6,176 nucleotides of DNA from CBFGRU01 sp965651255 (GCA_965651255.1 CBFGRU010000195.1:1-6176), one strand, 5' to 3'. Counted from the first letter of the stretch, positions 1-5,958 are shown. The notes: a model not told the origin generated them from the letters alone. Program-made: numbers and translations.

Positions 1-42
1 CTGAAGCGTGGAACCCATGTCCTGCTGAAGAAGGAAACCGCC

Positions 43-1227
43 ATGACCACCACGAATCGATTCTCGCGCAGCGCCTGTGTGATCGGCGCGCTGGGTTGTT
101 CACTCTCACTCAGCGGTTGCGGCGGAGGAGGAGGAGGCAGCGGCGATGGAAACGGGAGTGCGGCCGGACAGACCTCGACCGGCGGCGCCTCGCCTGCGAA
201 CGCCTCCGGCTACTCGTGGCAACCGCTCGGACTCGGCGTTTTCGGCCAGGTGCAGTCGGCGGTCATCTTCAACGATGAACTGATCATCGGCGGAGAGTTT
301 CGCTCTTCGGGTGATACGGATCTCGCTGGCATCGGCGTCTGGCGCGATGATGCCTGGCAGCCGCTGGGTGATCACTTCACGATGCCGTTCAGATCGTTTC
401 TTGTTCATGAAGGTGCGTTGTACACCGGTGGGCACACCGAGGGGCGTGAAGAGCTGTACGGCCTGCTGCGGATCGATGCCGACGGCGAGGTGACGCGACT
501 GGGCGACCCGCTCCAGGATGGCGGCATCGAAGCGTTGGTTGAGTTTGAAGGCGATCTCTATGTCGCCGGCGGCTTCCACAACATCGGAACGACACTCTCG
601 GGCAGCATCGCCCGATGGGACGGCCAGCAGTATCACGAACTGACCGACCTCAGCCCCAACAATGCGGTGTGGGATCTTGCGGTGTACAAGGGTGACCTCT
701 ATGTCGCCGGCTGGTTCCAGTTCTACGACTCGTGGGGTGAAGATGCGCGGCCGATCAACTACATCGCGCGGTGGGACGGTGAGAAATGGCACCCCGTCGG
801 CGGTGGGCTGGATGATTCGGCCTATACGCTGACGGTTTGCAATGACCTGCTGTACATCGGGGGCGATTTCACCATGGCCGGTGAAGTTCCGGCCAAGCAC
901 ATCGTCGCGTGGGACGGTTCATCCTGGCAGCCGCTCGGTGAAGGCACCGACGGCCCGGTGCGAACGATGACCGCCTTCGATGACGGCTCCGGCGAAGCGC
1001 TGATCGTTGGCGGTCAGTTCATGACGGCTGGTGGTGTGAATGCACTCAACATTGCGCGATGGAACGGGAGCGCGTGGAGCGGCCTTGGCGCAGGATTGGA
1101 TGACGATGTCGCGGTGGTGTACGCCATCACCGAAGGCCCGCTTGCGCCCGCGCTCTTTGCCGGCGGTGATTTCTACGCCGCCGGCGATACGCCGCTCAGC
1201 CGCATCGCTATCTGGCGCAAGGAGTGA
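43..1227 (+). CDS. Lipoprotein with seven-bladed WDG-repeat beta-propeller
   Basis: The 394-residue protein starts with a lipoprotein signal peptide: a short basic N-terminus (R6, R10), a hydrophobic stretch, and a lipobox LSGC with the acylated cysteine at C26. A flexible Gly/Ser/Ala-rich linker (about 27-56) follows, including a run of six glycines. The rest, about 57-394, is seven tandem units of roughly 46-52 residues. Each tends to read W-x-P-L-G, then a hydrophobic strand, L-Y-x-G-G-x-F, and I-A-R-W-D-G. Seven units predict one closed seven-bladed propeller, anchored in a membrane and facing the periplasm or outside. The units resemble kelch/Rax2-like repeats of planctomycete and Bacteroidetes surface proteins. 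No catalytic residues are evident, so a binding or structural role is inferred. AAGGA at 31-35, seven bases before ATG, supports this start. The frame stays open to the window edge upstream, but the signal peptide argues against a longer form. It converges with the RdgC-like gene. Confidence 0.85.
   Translation: MTTTNRFSRSACVIGALGCSLSLSGCGGGGGGSGDGNGSAAGQTSTGGASPANASGYSWQPLGLGVFGQVQSAVIFNDELIIGGEFRSSGDTDLAGIGVWRDDAWQPLGDHFTMPFRSFLVHEGALYTGGHTEGREELYGLLRIDADGEVTRLGDPLQDGGIEALVEFEGDLYVAGGFHNIGTTLSGSIARWDGQQYHELTDLSPNNAVWDLAVYKGDLYVAGWFQFYDSWGEDARPINYIARWDGEKWHPVGGGLDDSAYTLTVCNDLLYIGGDFTMAGEVPAKHIVAWDGSSWQPLGEGTDGPVRTMTAFDDGSGEALIVGGQFMTAGGVNALNIARWNGSAWSGLGAGLDDDVAVVYAITEGPLAPALFAGGDFYAAGDTPLSRIAIWRKE
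217..1224 (+). repeat. Seven tandem propeller-blade repeats within the lipoprotein
   Basis: The blades begin at protein residues W59, W105, V150, Y197, W249, W295 and W345, giving spacings of 46, 45, 47, 52, 46 and 50, with the last running to the C-terminus. Blades 5 to 7 match the consensus best (W-x-P-L/V-G-x-G, L-Y-x-G-G-x-F-x-x-A-G, I-A-R-W-D/N-G). Blades 2 and 3 are the most diverged, and blade 4 carries a short insertion near residues 226-239. DNA identity between units is limited to short patches, such as the W-Q-P-L-G codons near 355 and 925, so the duplication is old. Confidence 0.75.
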
Positions 1228-1348
1228 GGCGCGGGGGTTGTGGTGTCATACCCACCCACACGGGCAACAGGCAATCGTCTGGACGTGCCGGGTGCGACGT
1301 GGAGTCCCGCTGTCATGGACATGACAAGACCTTCGCCATCTGACTCAG
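1228..1348. other. Convergent intergenic region, no clear terminator
   Basis: This 121-bp gap separates the stop codons of the propeller lipoprotein and the RdgC-like gene. I see no GC-rich stem followed by a T-run in either direction. It holds the dyad TGTCATG-GA-CATGACA at 1311-1326, which as RNA could form only a 6-bp stem with a 4-base loop. TGACT-C-AGTCA at 1341-1351 overlaps the RdgC-like stop codon. Termination here may be rho-dependent or use these weak hairpins; that is inference. Confidence 0.5.
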
Positions 1349-2587
1349 TCAGTGCGCAAGAACTTCGACCTTGGGGGTGGCGCCAGCGCTCCGTTCACCG
1401 CGAATCCAGCGGCTGATGCGCTCGCGGACCGTGTTCCACGAGGGATCGAACCGCACGCGCAGGAATGCGTGGTAGAGCGCGAGCATCGCCTCATCAACCT
1501 GCTCGAGTGAGTTCATTCGCTGCTCGATCTCCTCGCGCAGCGACTTGGGTCCATCATCGCCTTCGGGTCGAGGCAGCTTGATGCCGGTGAACAGGAAGCG
1601 ATCGGCCTGAAGTGTCAGCGACCATTGCTCACCACGGTGTGCGAGAATGAGCCCTGCTTTGCGCGGCCACTTGCCGAACTCGAGCGCCCGCCGTGCTTCC
1701 GGCAGTCGCGCGGGACCGGTCGCGCGCAGCGACTGCTTGCCAGTCGCGTCCCACGCGCAGTCCATGTCGAGCACCGCATCAATGACGACTGCGATCTCGC
1801 CGATCGCGGTCTCGATCAGCCCCTCTTCCGCTTCGATCATCCACCACAGCCAGATGAGAAACTCATTGCCGAGGAAGTCCTTCGGCTCCGGACCGGCGAA
1901 CGCCCAGGGGACGCTGGGCGTGACCAGGTCGCGGCCATCTTCGCTGCGCGCGTGCGCCGGCGGAGGTGTGAAGCGCGATGGTCGTGCATCGTCGAAGTCG
2001 CGCGTCTTACCCTGTTCGCTCAACCAATCGTGTGCAATCGCCCCCGCCGAGGCGAAGTCCAGCGTCAGGTCGAACGTCTCGAACAGCAGCGTGTTCAACG
2101 CGGACACCGATGCATCGCTGAAACACGGCGCATAGAGCATTCCGCGGGAAAGATTCCACCAGACAGGGATCAGTTTCGATGAACGGTGCCGACCTTCCGC
2201 AATCTCCTGACGGCATCGCGCTTCGGCCTCTTCCTTGGCGGCCTGTCTCTCCGACCGGCTGAGGACGCCCGTCGGACTGTTCAGCGCGAAGGCCGATTCC
2301 GCCATCGCCCGATAGGCGCGCCGCAGCTCCGCCGAGACCCGGTTCGTATCAATGCGCATGCCGGGCAGGAGATGCTCGCCAAACAGCATCGTGTCCGCAT
2401 CGAAGGAGGCGTCAAACACATGCCGCCCCGCGCACCAGCCGGCCTGCGTCTCGGGCGGCGCGCCAACGCTCGGCGGCTGCACCGTGTGCTCCGCCAGACG
2501 ATCGAAGAGCGCCTCATCTCCGACTGTCGGCGCATCACCGATCACGCGAAACCGCGCGTACGAAATCGATCCGTTGCGAAAAGGCAT
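1349..2587 (-). CDS. RdgC-like recombination-associated protein
   Basis: I recognise this 412-residue protein as a long RdgC-type protein of the kind seen in planctomycetes and deltaproteobacteria. E. coli RdgC is a ring-shaped DNA-binding protein that modulates RecA-dependent recombination. Visible family features are the N-terminal start M-P-F-x-x-G-S-I-S-Y-x-R-F-R, an aromatic G-W near 50-51, the R-I-D-T-N-R segment near 78-83, a charged helix with S-R-S-E-R-Q-A-A-K-E-E (110-120), then I-P-V-W-W-N-L-x-R-G-M-L-Y-A (140-152) and L-L-F-E-T-F-D-L (167-174). The C-terminal part has F-L-G-N-E-F-L-I-W-L-W-W (238-249) and a helical tail ending D-P-S-W near 381-384. E. coli RdgC has about 303 residues, so this is roughly 110 longer. 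The ATG at 2587 is chosen because the family-like sequence begins there. A TTG at 2644 would add 19 basic residues and overlap the upstream gene. No good ribosome-binding site precedes 2587. It is the last gene of the minus-strand cluster. DNA binding is inferred from the family. Confidence 0.72.
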   Translation of the reverse strand: MPFRNGSISYARFRVIGDAPTVGDEALFDRLAEHTVQPPSVGAPPETQAGWCAGRHVFDASFDADTMLFGEHLLPGMRIDTNRVSAELRRAYRAMAESAFALNSPTGVLSRSERQAAKEEAEARCRQEIAEGRHRSSKLIPVWWNLSRGMLYAPCFSDASVSALNTLLFETFDLTLDFASAGAIAHDWLSEQGKTRDFDDARPSRFTPPPAHARSEDGRDLVTPSVPWAFAGPEPKDFLGNEFLIWLWWMIEAEEGLIETAIGEIAVVIDAVLDMDCAWDATGKQSLRATGPARLPEARRALEFGKWPRKAGLILAHRGEQWSLTLQADRFLFTGIKLPRPEGDDGPKSLREEIEQRMNSLEQVDEAMLALYHAFLRVRFDPSWNTVRERISRWIRGERSAGATPKVEVLAH

Positions 2588-2656
2588 GCCGCCATCGTCG
2601 CCGATGAATCGACGGGAGCGGCCCCGGCGGCAGGATATCCACAACCCATCCGGCGC

Positions 2657-3646
2657 TCAGTCAGACGCCTTGGCGGGCGATGCGGTCGAACGCGGCCGAT
2701 CTTTCCGAAGCGTTGCCACAAACAGGCCCGGCCCTTTGCTCTCCGTATCCGGCCGCAATCGCCGCACCCGAATCGTTCCCAGACCGGCCCCCTGCGCCCA
2801 GCGACGAAGATCCTTCTCATCGAACCCCAGGTGCAGATGCCCCATGGTGTGACGATACATCTCCCGGTCGTGTGCCACCATATCGACGATCATGACCACC
2901 CCGCCGGGCTTCACGACGCGCGACAATTCACGCACCGCAGCAGCGGGCTGATCAACATGGTGCAGGACAAGAAACACGGTTGCGGCATCGACGCTGCCAT
3001 CTTCCAGCGGCAACCGTTCGAGGTCGCCGGTGCGGAACGAAACATTGGCGCAGTCCTTCAGTCGCTTGCGCGCTGCATCCAGCATGGCCGGTTCGCGATC
3101 AATCGCGATGACCTGGCCGACAAATGGCGCCAGGTGCGCGGTGGCATCACCCGTGCCACACCCCACATCGGCCACGACCATGTTCGGCGGCAGCAGGCCG
3201 AGCAGCGCATCGGCGGAGAAGTCGCGGCCGAACAACTCTCGCCGCAGTTCATCCCACTCGCCTCCGATGCGTCCGAAGAATGCCTTGCTGTCGGTCTGTC
3301 GCTCCGCGAGCACTTCCTTCATCCGGTGACGATCATCGGTGAAGGTTGAAGTTGCAGCCACCTGTTCTCGCGCGAGTTTCCACAGTTCACCCGCGGCTTC
3401 GGGCACTTCATCTTCCACCATGCGGTAGAGACTGGCCGTGCCGACGGTTCGCTTGATGACCCACCCATTCTCGAACAACTGCTTCAAGTGGCGACTGACC
3501 GTGGATTGCGGTAACTGCACGATGCGCGATAACTCGCCGACGCCCAATTCTTCGTACTCAATGAGCGAGAGAATGCGCAGGCGCGTGACATCGCCGAGGT
3601 CATTCATCCAGGCGACGAGTCGAGAGGCATCGGCGTTCTTCATCAT
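2657..3646 (-). CDS. ArsR-family HTH fused to SAM-dependent methyltransferase domain (SahR-like)
   Basis: The 329-residue protein has two domains. Residues about 8-80 form an ArsR-type winged helix: D-V-T-R-L-R-I-L (19-26) begins the core, L-P-Q-S-T-V-S-R-H-L-K-Q-L (45-57) is the recognition helix, and a short wing ends at L-Y-R. A helical linker leads to a class I methyltransferase fold (about 120-313), with SAM-binding motif I V-A-D-V-G-C-G-T-G-D (158-167), the ribose-binding acidic residue D183, G-D-L at 207-209, and the motif P-G-G-V-V-M-I-V near 247-254. Two readings fit: a transcription factor whose methyltransferase fold senses SAM or S-adenosylhomocysteine, as in SahR regulators of the SAM cycle, or an active methyltransferase with a regulatory domain. 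The intact G-x-G-x-G makes cofactor binding likely either way. No metal-binding cysteine cluster is seen in the HTH. Translation starts 18 bases after the TPR gene ends. An AGGTGA (complement of 3660-3665) overlaps that gene's stop, 13 bases from ATG; a second ATG follows directly. Confidence 0.82.
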   Translation of the reverse strand: MMKNADASRLVAWMNDLGDVTRLRILSLIEYEELGVGELSRIVQLPQSTVSRHLKQLFENGWVIKRTVGTASLYRMVEDEVPEAAGELWKLAREQVAATSTFTDDRHRMKEVLAERQTDSKAFFGRIGGEWDELRRELFGRDFSADALLGLLPPNMVVADVGCGTGDATAHLAPFVGQVIAIDREPAMLDAARKRLKDCANVSFRTGDLERLPLEDGSVDAATVFLVLHHVDQPAAAVRELSRVVKPGGVVMIVDMVAHDREMYRHTMGHLHLGFDEKDLRRWAQGAGLGTIRVRRLRPDTESKGPGLFVATLRKDRPRSTASPAKASD

Positions 3647-3664
3647 GCGCGATGACCGTTCACC

Positions 3665-4324
3665 TCAGCGGCCGGGCGGCAGCGCCAATGTCGGACCCGG
3701 CACTTCACCATATTCACGCAACATCCCAATCACCTCGGGGTTCGTATGGTCGATGCCGTACGCCTGCCTCAGACGACGGATTGCCCGATCAGTATGCCCG
3801 AGCGCGCCATGAAACTCCGCCGCCACGAGATATGGTGCAACTGACTGTCCTGCATCGAGCTCGATGGCGGTCAGGATCGACTGATTCGCCGCATCCATGT
3901 CGCCGACTTCCATGGAGTACCGCGCCAGATCGACGTAGGCGTTCGGGTCGCGCGACTGCTGCGCTTCCTGCCGGAGATAGGCAAAGAGATCGTTCGTCGC
4001 GCCCTGGTCGTACATCGCGCGTGCCAGTGCGCTGCGAATCATCCGATCGCGCGGCTGGTGTGCCGCGGCGATCTCGAGTGCGCGGCGCGCATCGTGCGGC
4101 CGACCAAGCTCAAGCATCGTCAGTCCGTATCGGTATTGCGCCTGCCAATCACCGGGACGGCGCTCGACCACCTCGCCGTAATACACCGAGGCCGCGTCGT
4201 AATGACGATTCTCGAACGCACGATCGCCATCGGCCTTCACCAGATGCACGGCACGCGGCTGCGTACATCCAGCCAGAGCCATGGATGATGCGATCAGAAT
4301 GAACAGATAACACACTCGATTCAT
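3665..4324 (-). CDS. TPR-repeat lipoprotein
   Basis: The 219-residue protein has a lipoprotein signal: R3, a hydrophobic stretch at 4-16 and the lipobox L-A-G-C with acylated C20. The mature part is almost all helical tetratricopeptide-like repeats, about five helix pairs at 26-58, 60-93, 94-126, 127-158 and 162-195. Typical spacing of small and aromatic residues is visible, as in A-F-x-x-x-x-Y-D-A-A-x-x-Y-Y and Y-R-Y-G-L-T-M-L-E-L-G-R. It ends in a short Pro-rich tail. TPR lipoproteins usually act as protein-binding scaffolds on the periplasmic side of a membrane, for example in envelope assembly; the partner is unknown. The ATG at 4324 is chosen because the signal peptide starts there and GGGAG lies nine bases upstream. 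Longer in-frame starts up to 4531 would bury the signal peptide and overlap the divergent gene. It appears to lead the minus-strand operon. Confidence 0.83.
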   Translation of the reverse strand: MNRVCYLFILIASSMALAGCTQPRAVHLVKADGDRAFENRHYDAASVYYGEVVERRPGDWQAQYRYGLTMLELGRPHDARRALEIAAAHQPRDRMIRSALARAMYDQGATNDLFAYLRQEAQQSRDPNAYVDLARYSMEVGDMDAANQSILTAIELDAGQSVAPYLVAAEFHGALGHTDRAIRRLRQAYGIDHTNPEVIGMLREYGEVPGPTLALPPGR

Positions 4325-4333
4325 GCGGCGATT

Positions 4334-4338
4334 CTCCC
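4334..4338 (-). promoter_or_regulatory. Ribosome-binding site of the TPR lipoprotein
   Basis: GGGAG on the minus strand sits nine bases before the ATG at 4324. It supports that start over the longer in-frame alternatives upstream. Confidence 0.6.
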
Positions 4339-4375
4339 GAGCGAACGTGCCCCTCCGTGTGATACGAGAACGCTG

Positions 4376-4405
4376 ATGATATGGCCTGCCCTCCACCGCG
4401 CCCAA
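4376..4405 (-). promoter_or_regulatory. Possible promoter of the minus-strand operon, with an overlapping dyad
   Basis: On the minus strand a TATCAT (complement of 4376-4381) could be a -10 box, with TTGGGC (complement of 4400-4405) 18 bases upstream as a weak -35. It lies about 52 bases before the TPR lipoprotein start in the 133-bp divergent gap. The -35 matches the consensus only in TTG. A 5-base inverted repeat AATCG-GTTT-CGATT at 4404-4417 touches the -35 and could be an operator. All of this is by eye. Confidence 0.22.
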
Positions 4406-4457
4406 TCGGTTTCGATTCGCAGCGGCAAATCCTGCCCGAGGCGTAGCATGACAACTG

Positions 4458-4877
4458 ATGACCGACTTGCCCGAGAGACCGGTTCCGGCGGTGCAGTTGC
4501 GGCATTCACTGCCCGATGGTTCCTGGCACATCGACCTGATGATCGCAACCGATGCCGACGGTACGCGCCCGCTGAAGACCTTTCGCCTTCCCGCGATGAT
4601 CAGCGAGTTACCGCGTGATCAATCCACTGCGGTCATCGCTTTGGGTGATCATCGAGCCGCATATCTGACCTACGAGGGGCGCCTGTCCGACAGTCGTGGG
4701 GAAGTCATGCGACTCTGGGCAGGGACCGCGCGTTGGCTGTTGCGCGATGAAGACCTCTTGGTGGTTGAGCTGATGTCGAACGGCTCCGGGCCCGTGGTGG
4801 TCAGGATTCGTCGACGGGCAAATGACCAATGGCTGCTGGATTTCGCTGGCGATGTCGCGTGTTTTCGCGCAGAATAA
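4458..4877 (+). CDS. Stand-alone LigD phosphoesterase-domain-like protein
   Basis: This 139-residue protein resembles the small stand-alone family related to the DNA polymerase/ligase N-terminal (3'-phosphoesterase) domain of LigD. In bacterial LigD that domain removes 3'-ribonucleotides and phosphates during end joining. The recognisable core is R-H-x7-H-I-D-L-M at 15-28, which parallels H-x5-H-x-D-x-R in LigD. D-H-R-A-A-Y-L-T-Y-E-G (64-74) follows, then S-x-x-R-G-E-V-x-R at 77-85. H16, H24, D26 and H65 could correspond to the metal-binding set. The position of the LigD catalytic Arg two residues after the Asp is Met28 here, as I remember for related planctomycete proteins, so phosphoesterase activity is doubtful. 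There is no signal peptide; it is probably cytoplasmic. The ATG at 4458 is the first after an in-frame stop at 4449. No strong ribosome-binding site precedes it (GAGG is 16 bases away), so the start is uncertain. It is divergent from the TPR lipoprotein. There are no ligase or Ku genes in the window. Confidence 0.6.
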   Translation: MTDLPERPVPAVQLRHSLPDGSWHIDLMIATDADGTRPLKTFRLPAMISELPRDQSTAVIALGDHRAAYLTYEGRLSDSRGEVMRLWAGTARWLLRDEDLLVVELMSNGSGPVVVRIRRRANDQWLLDFAGDVACFRAE

Positions 4878-4907
4878 AGAAGTGAACGACAGGGGATGAA
4901 GGAACAA

Positions 4908-4926
4908 CTCGGCCCGCTCAGCCGAG
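4908..4926 (+). other. Small hairpin between two plus-strand genes
   Basis: CTCGGC and GCCGAG form a perfect 6-bp stem around a 7-base loop (4914-4920), in the 91-bp gap after the phosphoesterase-like gene. No T-run follows, so it is a poor rho-independent terminator. It may be a leader structure of the next gene, or chance in GC-rich DNA. Confidence 0.3.
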
Positions 4927-4955
4927 CAATCTCGTGTTCCAGCGCAGGCAGAATG

Positions 4956-4961
4956 AGGGAG
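4956..4961 (+). promoter_or_regulatory. Ribosome-binding site for the Pro-rich protein gene
   Basis: AGGGAG lies seven bases before the ATG at 4969, and ten before a second ATG at 4972. This strong site fixes the start and rules out the longer overlapping frame that begins at 4896. Confidence 0.65.
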
Positions 4962-4968
4962 ACACATC

Positions 4969-5475
4969 ATGATGGATCGACCCCCGCCCCCGCCAACGCC
5001 GAATCCACGGCCGATGACCCCGGGCAGCAGCCCACCGGGCGATGGTGCCACCCCGAGCAAGATTCGTCACACCGAGAGCACGCTCAACCGCGCCGGCGGC
5101 CCGACGGCTGCGGGATCGCCCGGTGCGAACCCTGGCGCTCCCGGTCTGCGACCGGGCGCGGTCCCGGTGCCCGCACCAACGCCTGTTCCGACACCCGTTC
5201 CGGTGAAACGCGAAATCGTCACCTTCGGTTCAACGGTCGATTCCCATCAGGAAGACCATTGGAAACGACAACCGGTCAAGACCGGAACCGGCGCCACGCA
5301 TTGCAAGACGTTTCACTCGAAGCTTACCGAGGATGCGCTGCGGTACATGGACCAACTGATCAACGAGTGGCTGGATGCGCACCCTGACTACGAAGTGAAG
5401 TTCATCACGAGCTCGATCGGAACGTTCACCGGCAAGATCAAGGAACCGCATCTGATCTGCCAGGTGTGGGTGTAG
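4969..5475 (+). CDS. Pro-rich protein with compact conserved-looking C-terminal domain
   Basis: The 168-residue protein has no name I can give. Residues 1-80 are low-complexity, rich in Pro, Gly and Ala, starting with a five-proline run and ending in alternating V-P/T-P units (65-79). This half is probably disordered, with no signal peptide or membrane segment. Residues about 81-168 look folded: C-K-T-F-H-S-K-L-T (112-120), a long amphipathic helix ending N-E-W-L-D-A-H-P-D (132-140), then two strands, E-V-K-F-I-T-S-S-I-G (142-151) and K-I-K-E-P-H-L-I-C-Q-V-W-V to the C-terminus. From memory, similar helix-strand-strand tails with N-E-W-L-D-x-H-P-D and G-K-I-K-E-P-x-L-I occur in other planctomycetes, which suggests a clade-specific family; this needs a search. 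The two cysteines, C112 and C164, have no obvious metal motif. It may be co-transcribed with its plus-strand neighbours, with gaps of 91 and 60 bp. Confidence 0.72.
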   Translation: MMDRPPPPPTPNPRPMTPGSSPPGDGATPSKIRHTESTLNRAGGPTAAGSPGANPGAPGLRPGAVPVPAPTPVPTPVPVKREIVTFGSTVDSHQEDHWKRQPVKTGTGATHCKTFHSKLTEDALRYMDQLINEWLDAHPDYEVKFITSSIGTFTGKIKEPHLICQVWV

Positions 5476-5535
5476 CAATCCATTGACTGGTTGAAAATGC
5501 CCGCGTTCGGAGTGCGGCGTGTCTAGGATCGCGGC

Positions 5536-5817
5536 ATGAACCCGGATGATCATGTCTGCCTGTGCTTTCGCGTCAGCTTACGCAAGGTGCGGGCGTACAT
5601 GAATCAGACACAGCCGAAGGTTGCATCACAGTTGAGCGATTGTTTCGGCGCGGGGACGGGGTGCCAATGGTGTGTCCCGTTCCTGCGCAAGTTGCACGCG
5701 CAATGGCAGGCGGGCGAGCAGCCGGATCTTGCGGTTTCGCCCGAGGAGTATGCATCAAGGCGAAAGCGCTACCACGAGCGTGGCCACCGCGATGAGGCCG
5801 CTGACCGCGGTGAGTGA
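5536..5817 (+). CDS. BFD-like [2Fe-2S]-binding domain protein
   Basis: The 93-residue protein carries the bacterioferritin-associated ferredoxin (BFD)-like fold in its first 55 residues: V-C-L-C-F (C8, C10), a helical stretch, then G-T-G-C-Q-W-C (C43, C46). The C-x-C plus C-x2-C pattern and the roughly 32-residue gap match E. coli Bfd, which binds a [2Fe-2S] cluster and helps release iron from bacterioferritin. An extra cysteine, C36, lies seven residues before C43. The C-terminal 35 residues are charged, with S-P-E-E-Y-A-S-R-R-K-R-Y (68-79), and probably form a helix beyond the cluster domain. Stand-alone versions occur in planctomycetes; no bacterioferritin or larger oxidoreductase subunit is in the window, so the partner is unknown. 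AGGA at 5525-5528, seven bases before ATG, supports the start. It is probably the last gene of the plus-strand group. Confidence 0.8.
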   Translation: MNPDDHVCLCFRVSLRKVRAYMNQTQPKVASQLSDCFGAGTGCQWCVPFLRKLHAQWQAGEQPDLAVSPEEYASRRKRYHERGHRDEAADRGE

Positions 5818-5958
5818 CCGGGCGCGATGAACGCTGAGGTGTGCGCGTTTGCGTTTCCTCGGTGCGGTTGATTGGGGCTCACACCCATGATCTGACCTCG
5901 CGGATCGGGCTGGGTGGGGGATCATCCACCAGTGCGAATGATTCGTCGCGACTCACCC
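5818..5958. other. Intergenic region between BFD-like gene and terminator
   Basis: About 140 bp without a supported gene. The only plus-strand start with a following stop (5827) gives 14 codons with no family-like sequence. ATGATC near 5887 and GATCAT near 5930 can pair over a long distance, but no T-run follows. I see no clear terminator for the plus-strand genes. Confidence 0.45.

Noticed and set aside
123..146. GGA-repeat tract resembling a strong internal ribosome-binding site before an ATG at 146
   Set aside because: The tract encodes the glycine linker, and the ATG opens a frame with no supported product. Slippage of whole GGA units would only change linker length.
106..900. A 264-codon open frame on the minus strand opposite the propeller lipoprotein
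   Set aside because: It is antisense to a protein with a signal peptide and regular repeats, and shows no domain of its own.
2588..2644. TTG start giving the RdgC-like protein 19 more residues
   Set aside because: The added residues are mostly Arg and Gly and unlike the family N-terminus, which begins M-P-F at 2587.
2186..3349. A 387-codon open frame on the plus strand opposite the RdgC-like and methyltransferase genes
   Set aside because: Its translation is rich in Arg, His and Gln with no family-like motif, and it lies antisense to two genes with clear domains. Long chance frames are common in GC-rich DNA.
2657..3646. Arsenite methyltransferase (ArsM) reading of the ArsR fusion
   Set aside because: The conserved cysteines expected for arsenic methylation are not apparent; only C163 in motif I and C199 occur in the methyltransferase domain, and no other arsenic-resistance genes are in the window.
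4896..5387. A 163-codon plus-strand frame overlapping the Pro-rich protein gene
   Set aside because: It lacks the strong ribosome-binding site that precedes 4969, and its translation is compositionally odd, while the 4969 frame has a folded-looking domain.
5483..5529. TTGACT at 5483 and TAGGAT at 5524 as a promoter for the BFD-like gene
   Set aside because: The two boxes are 35 bases apart, far more than the usual 16-18, and TAGGAT overlaps the ribosome-binding site.
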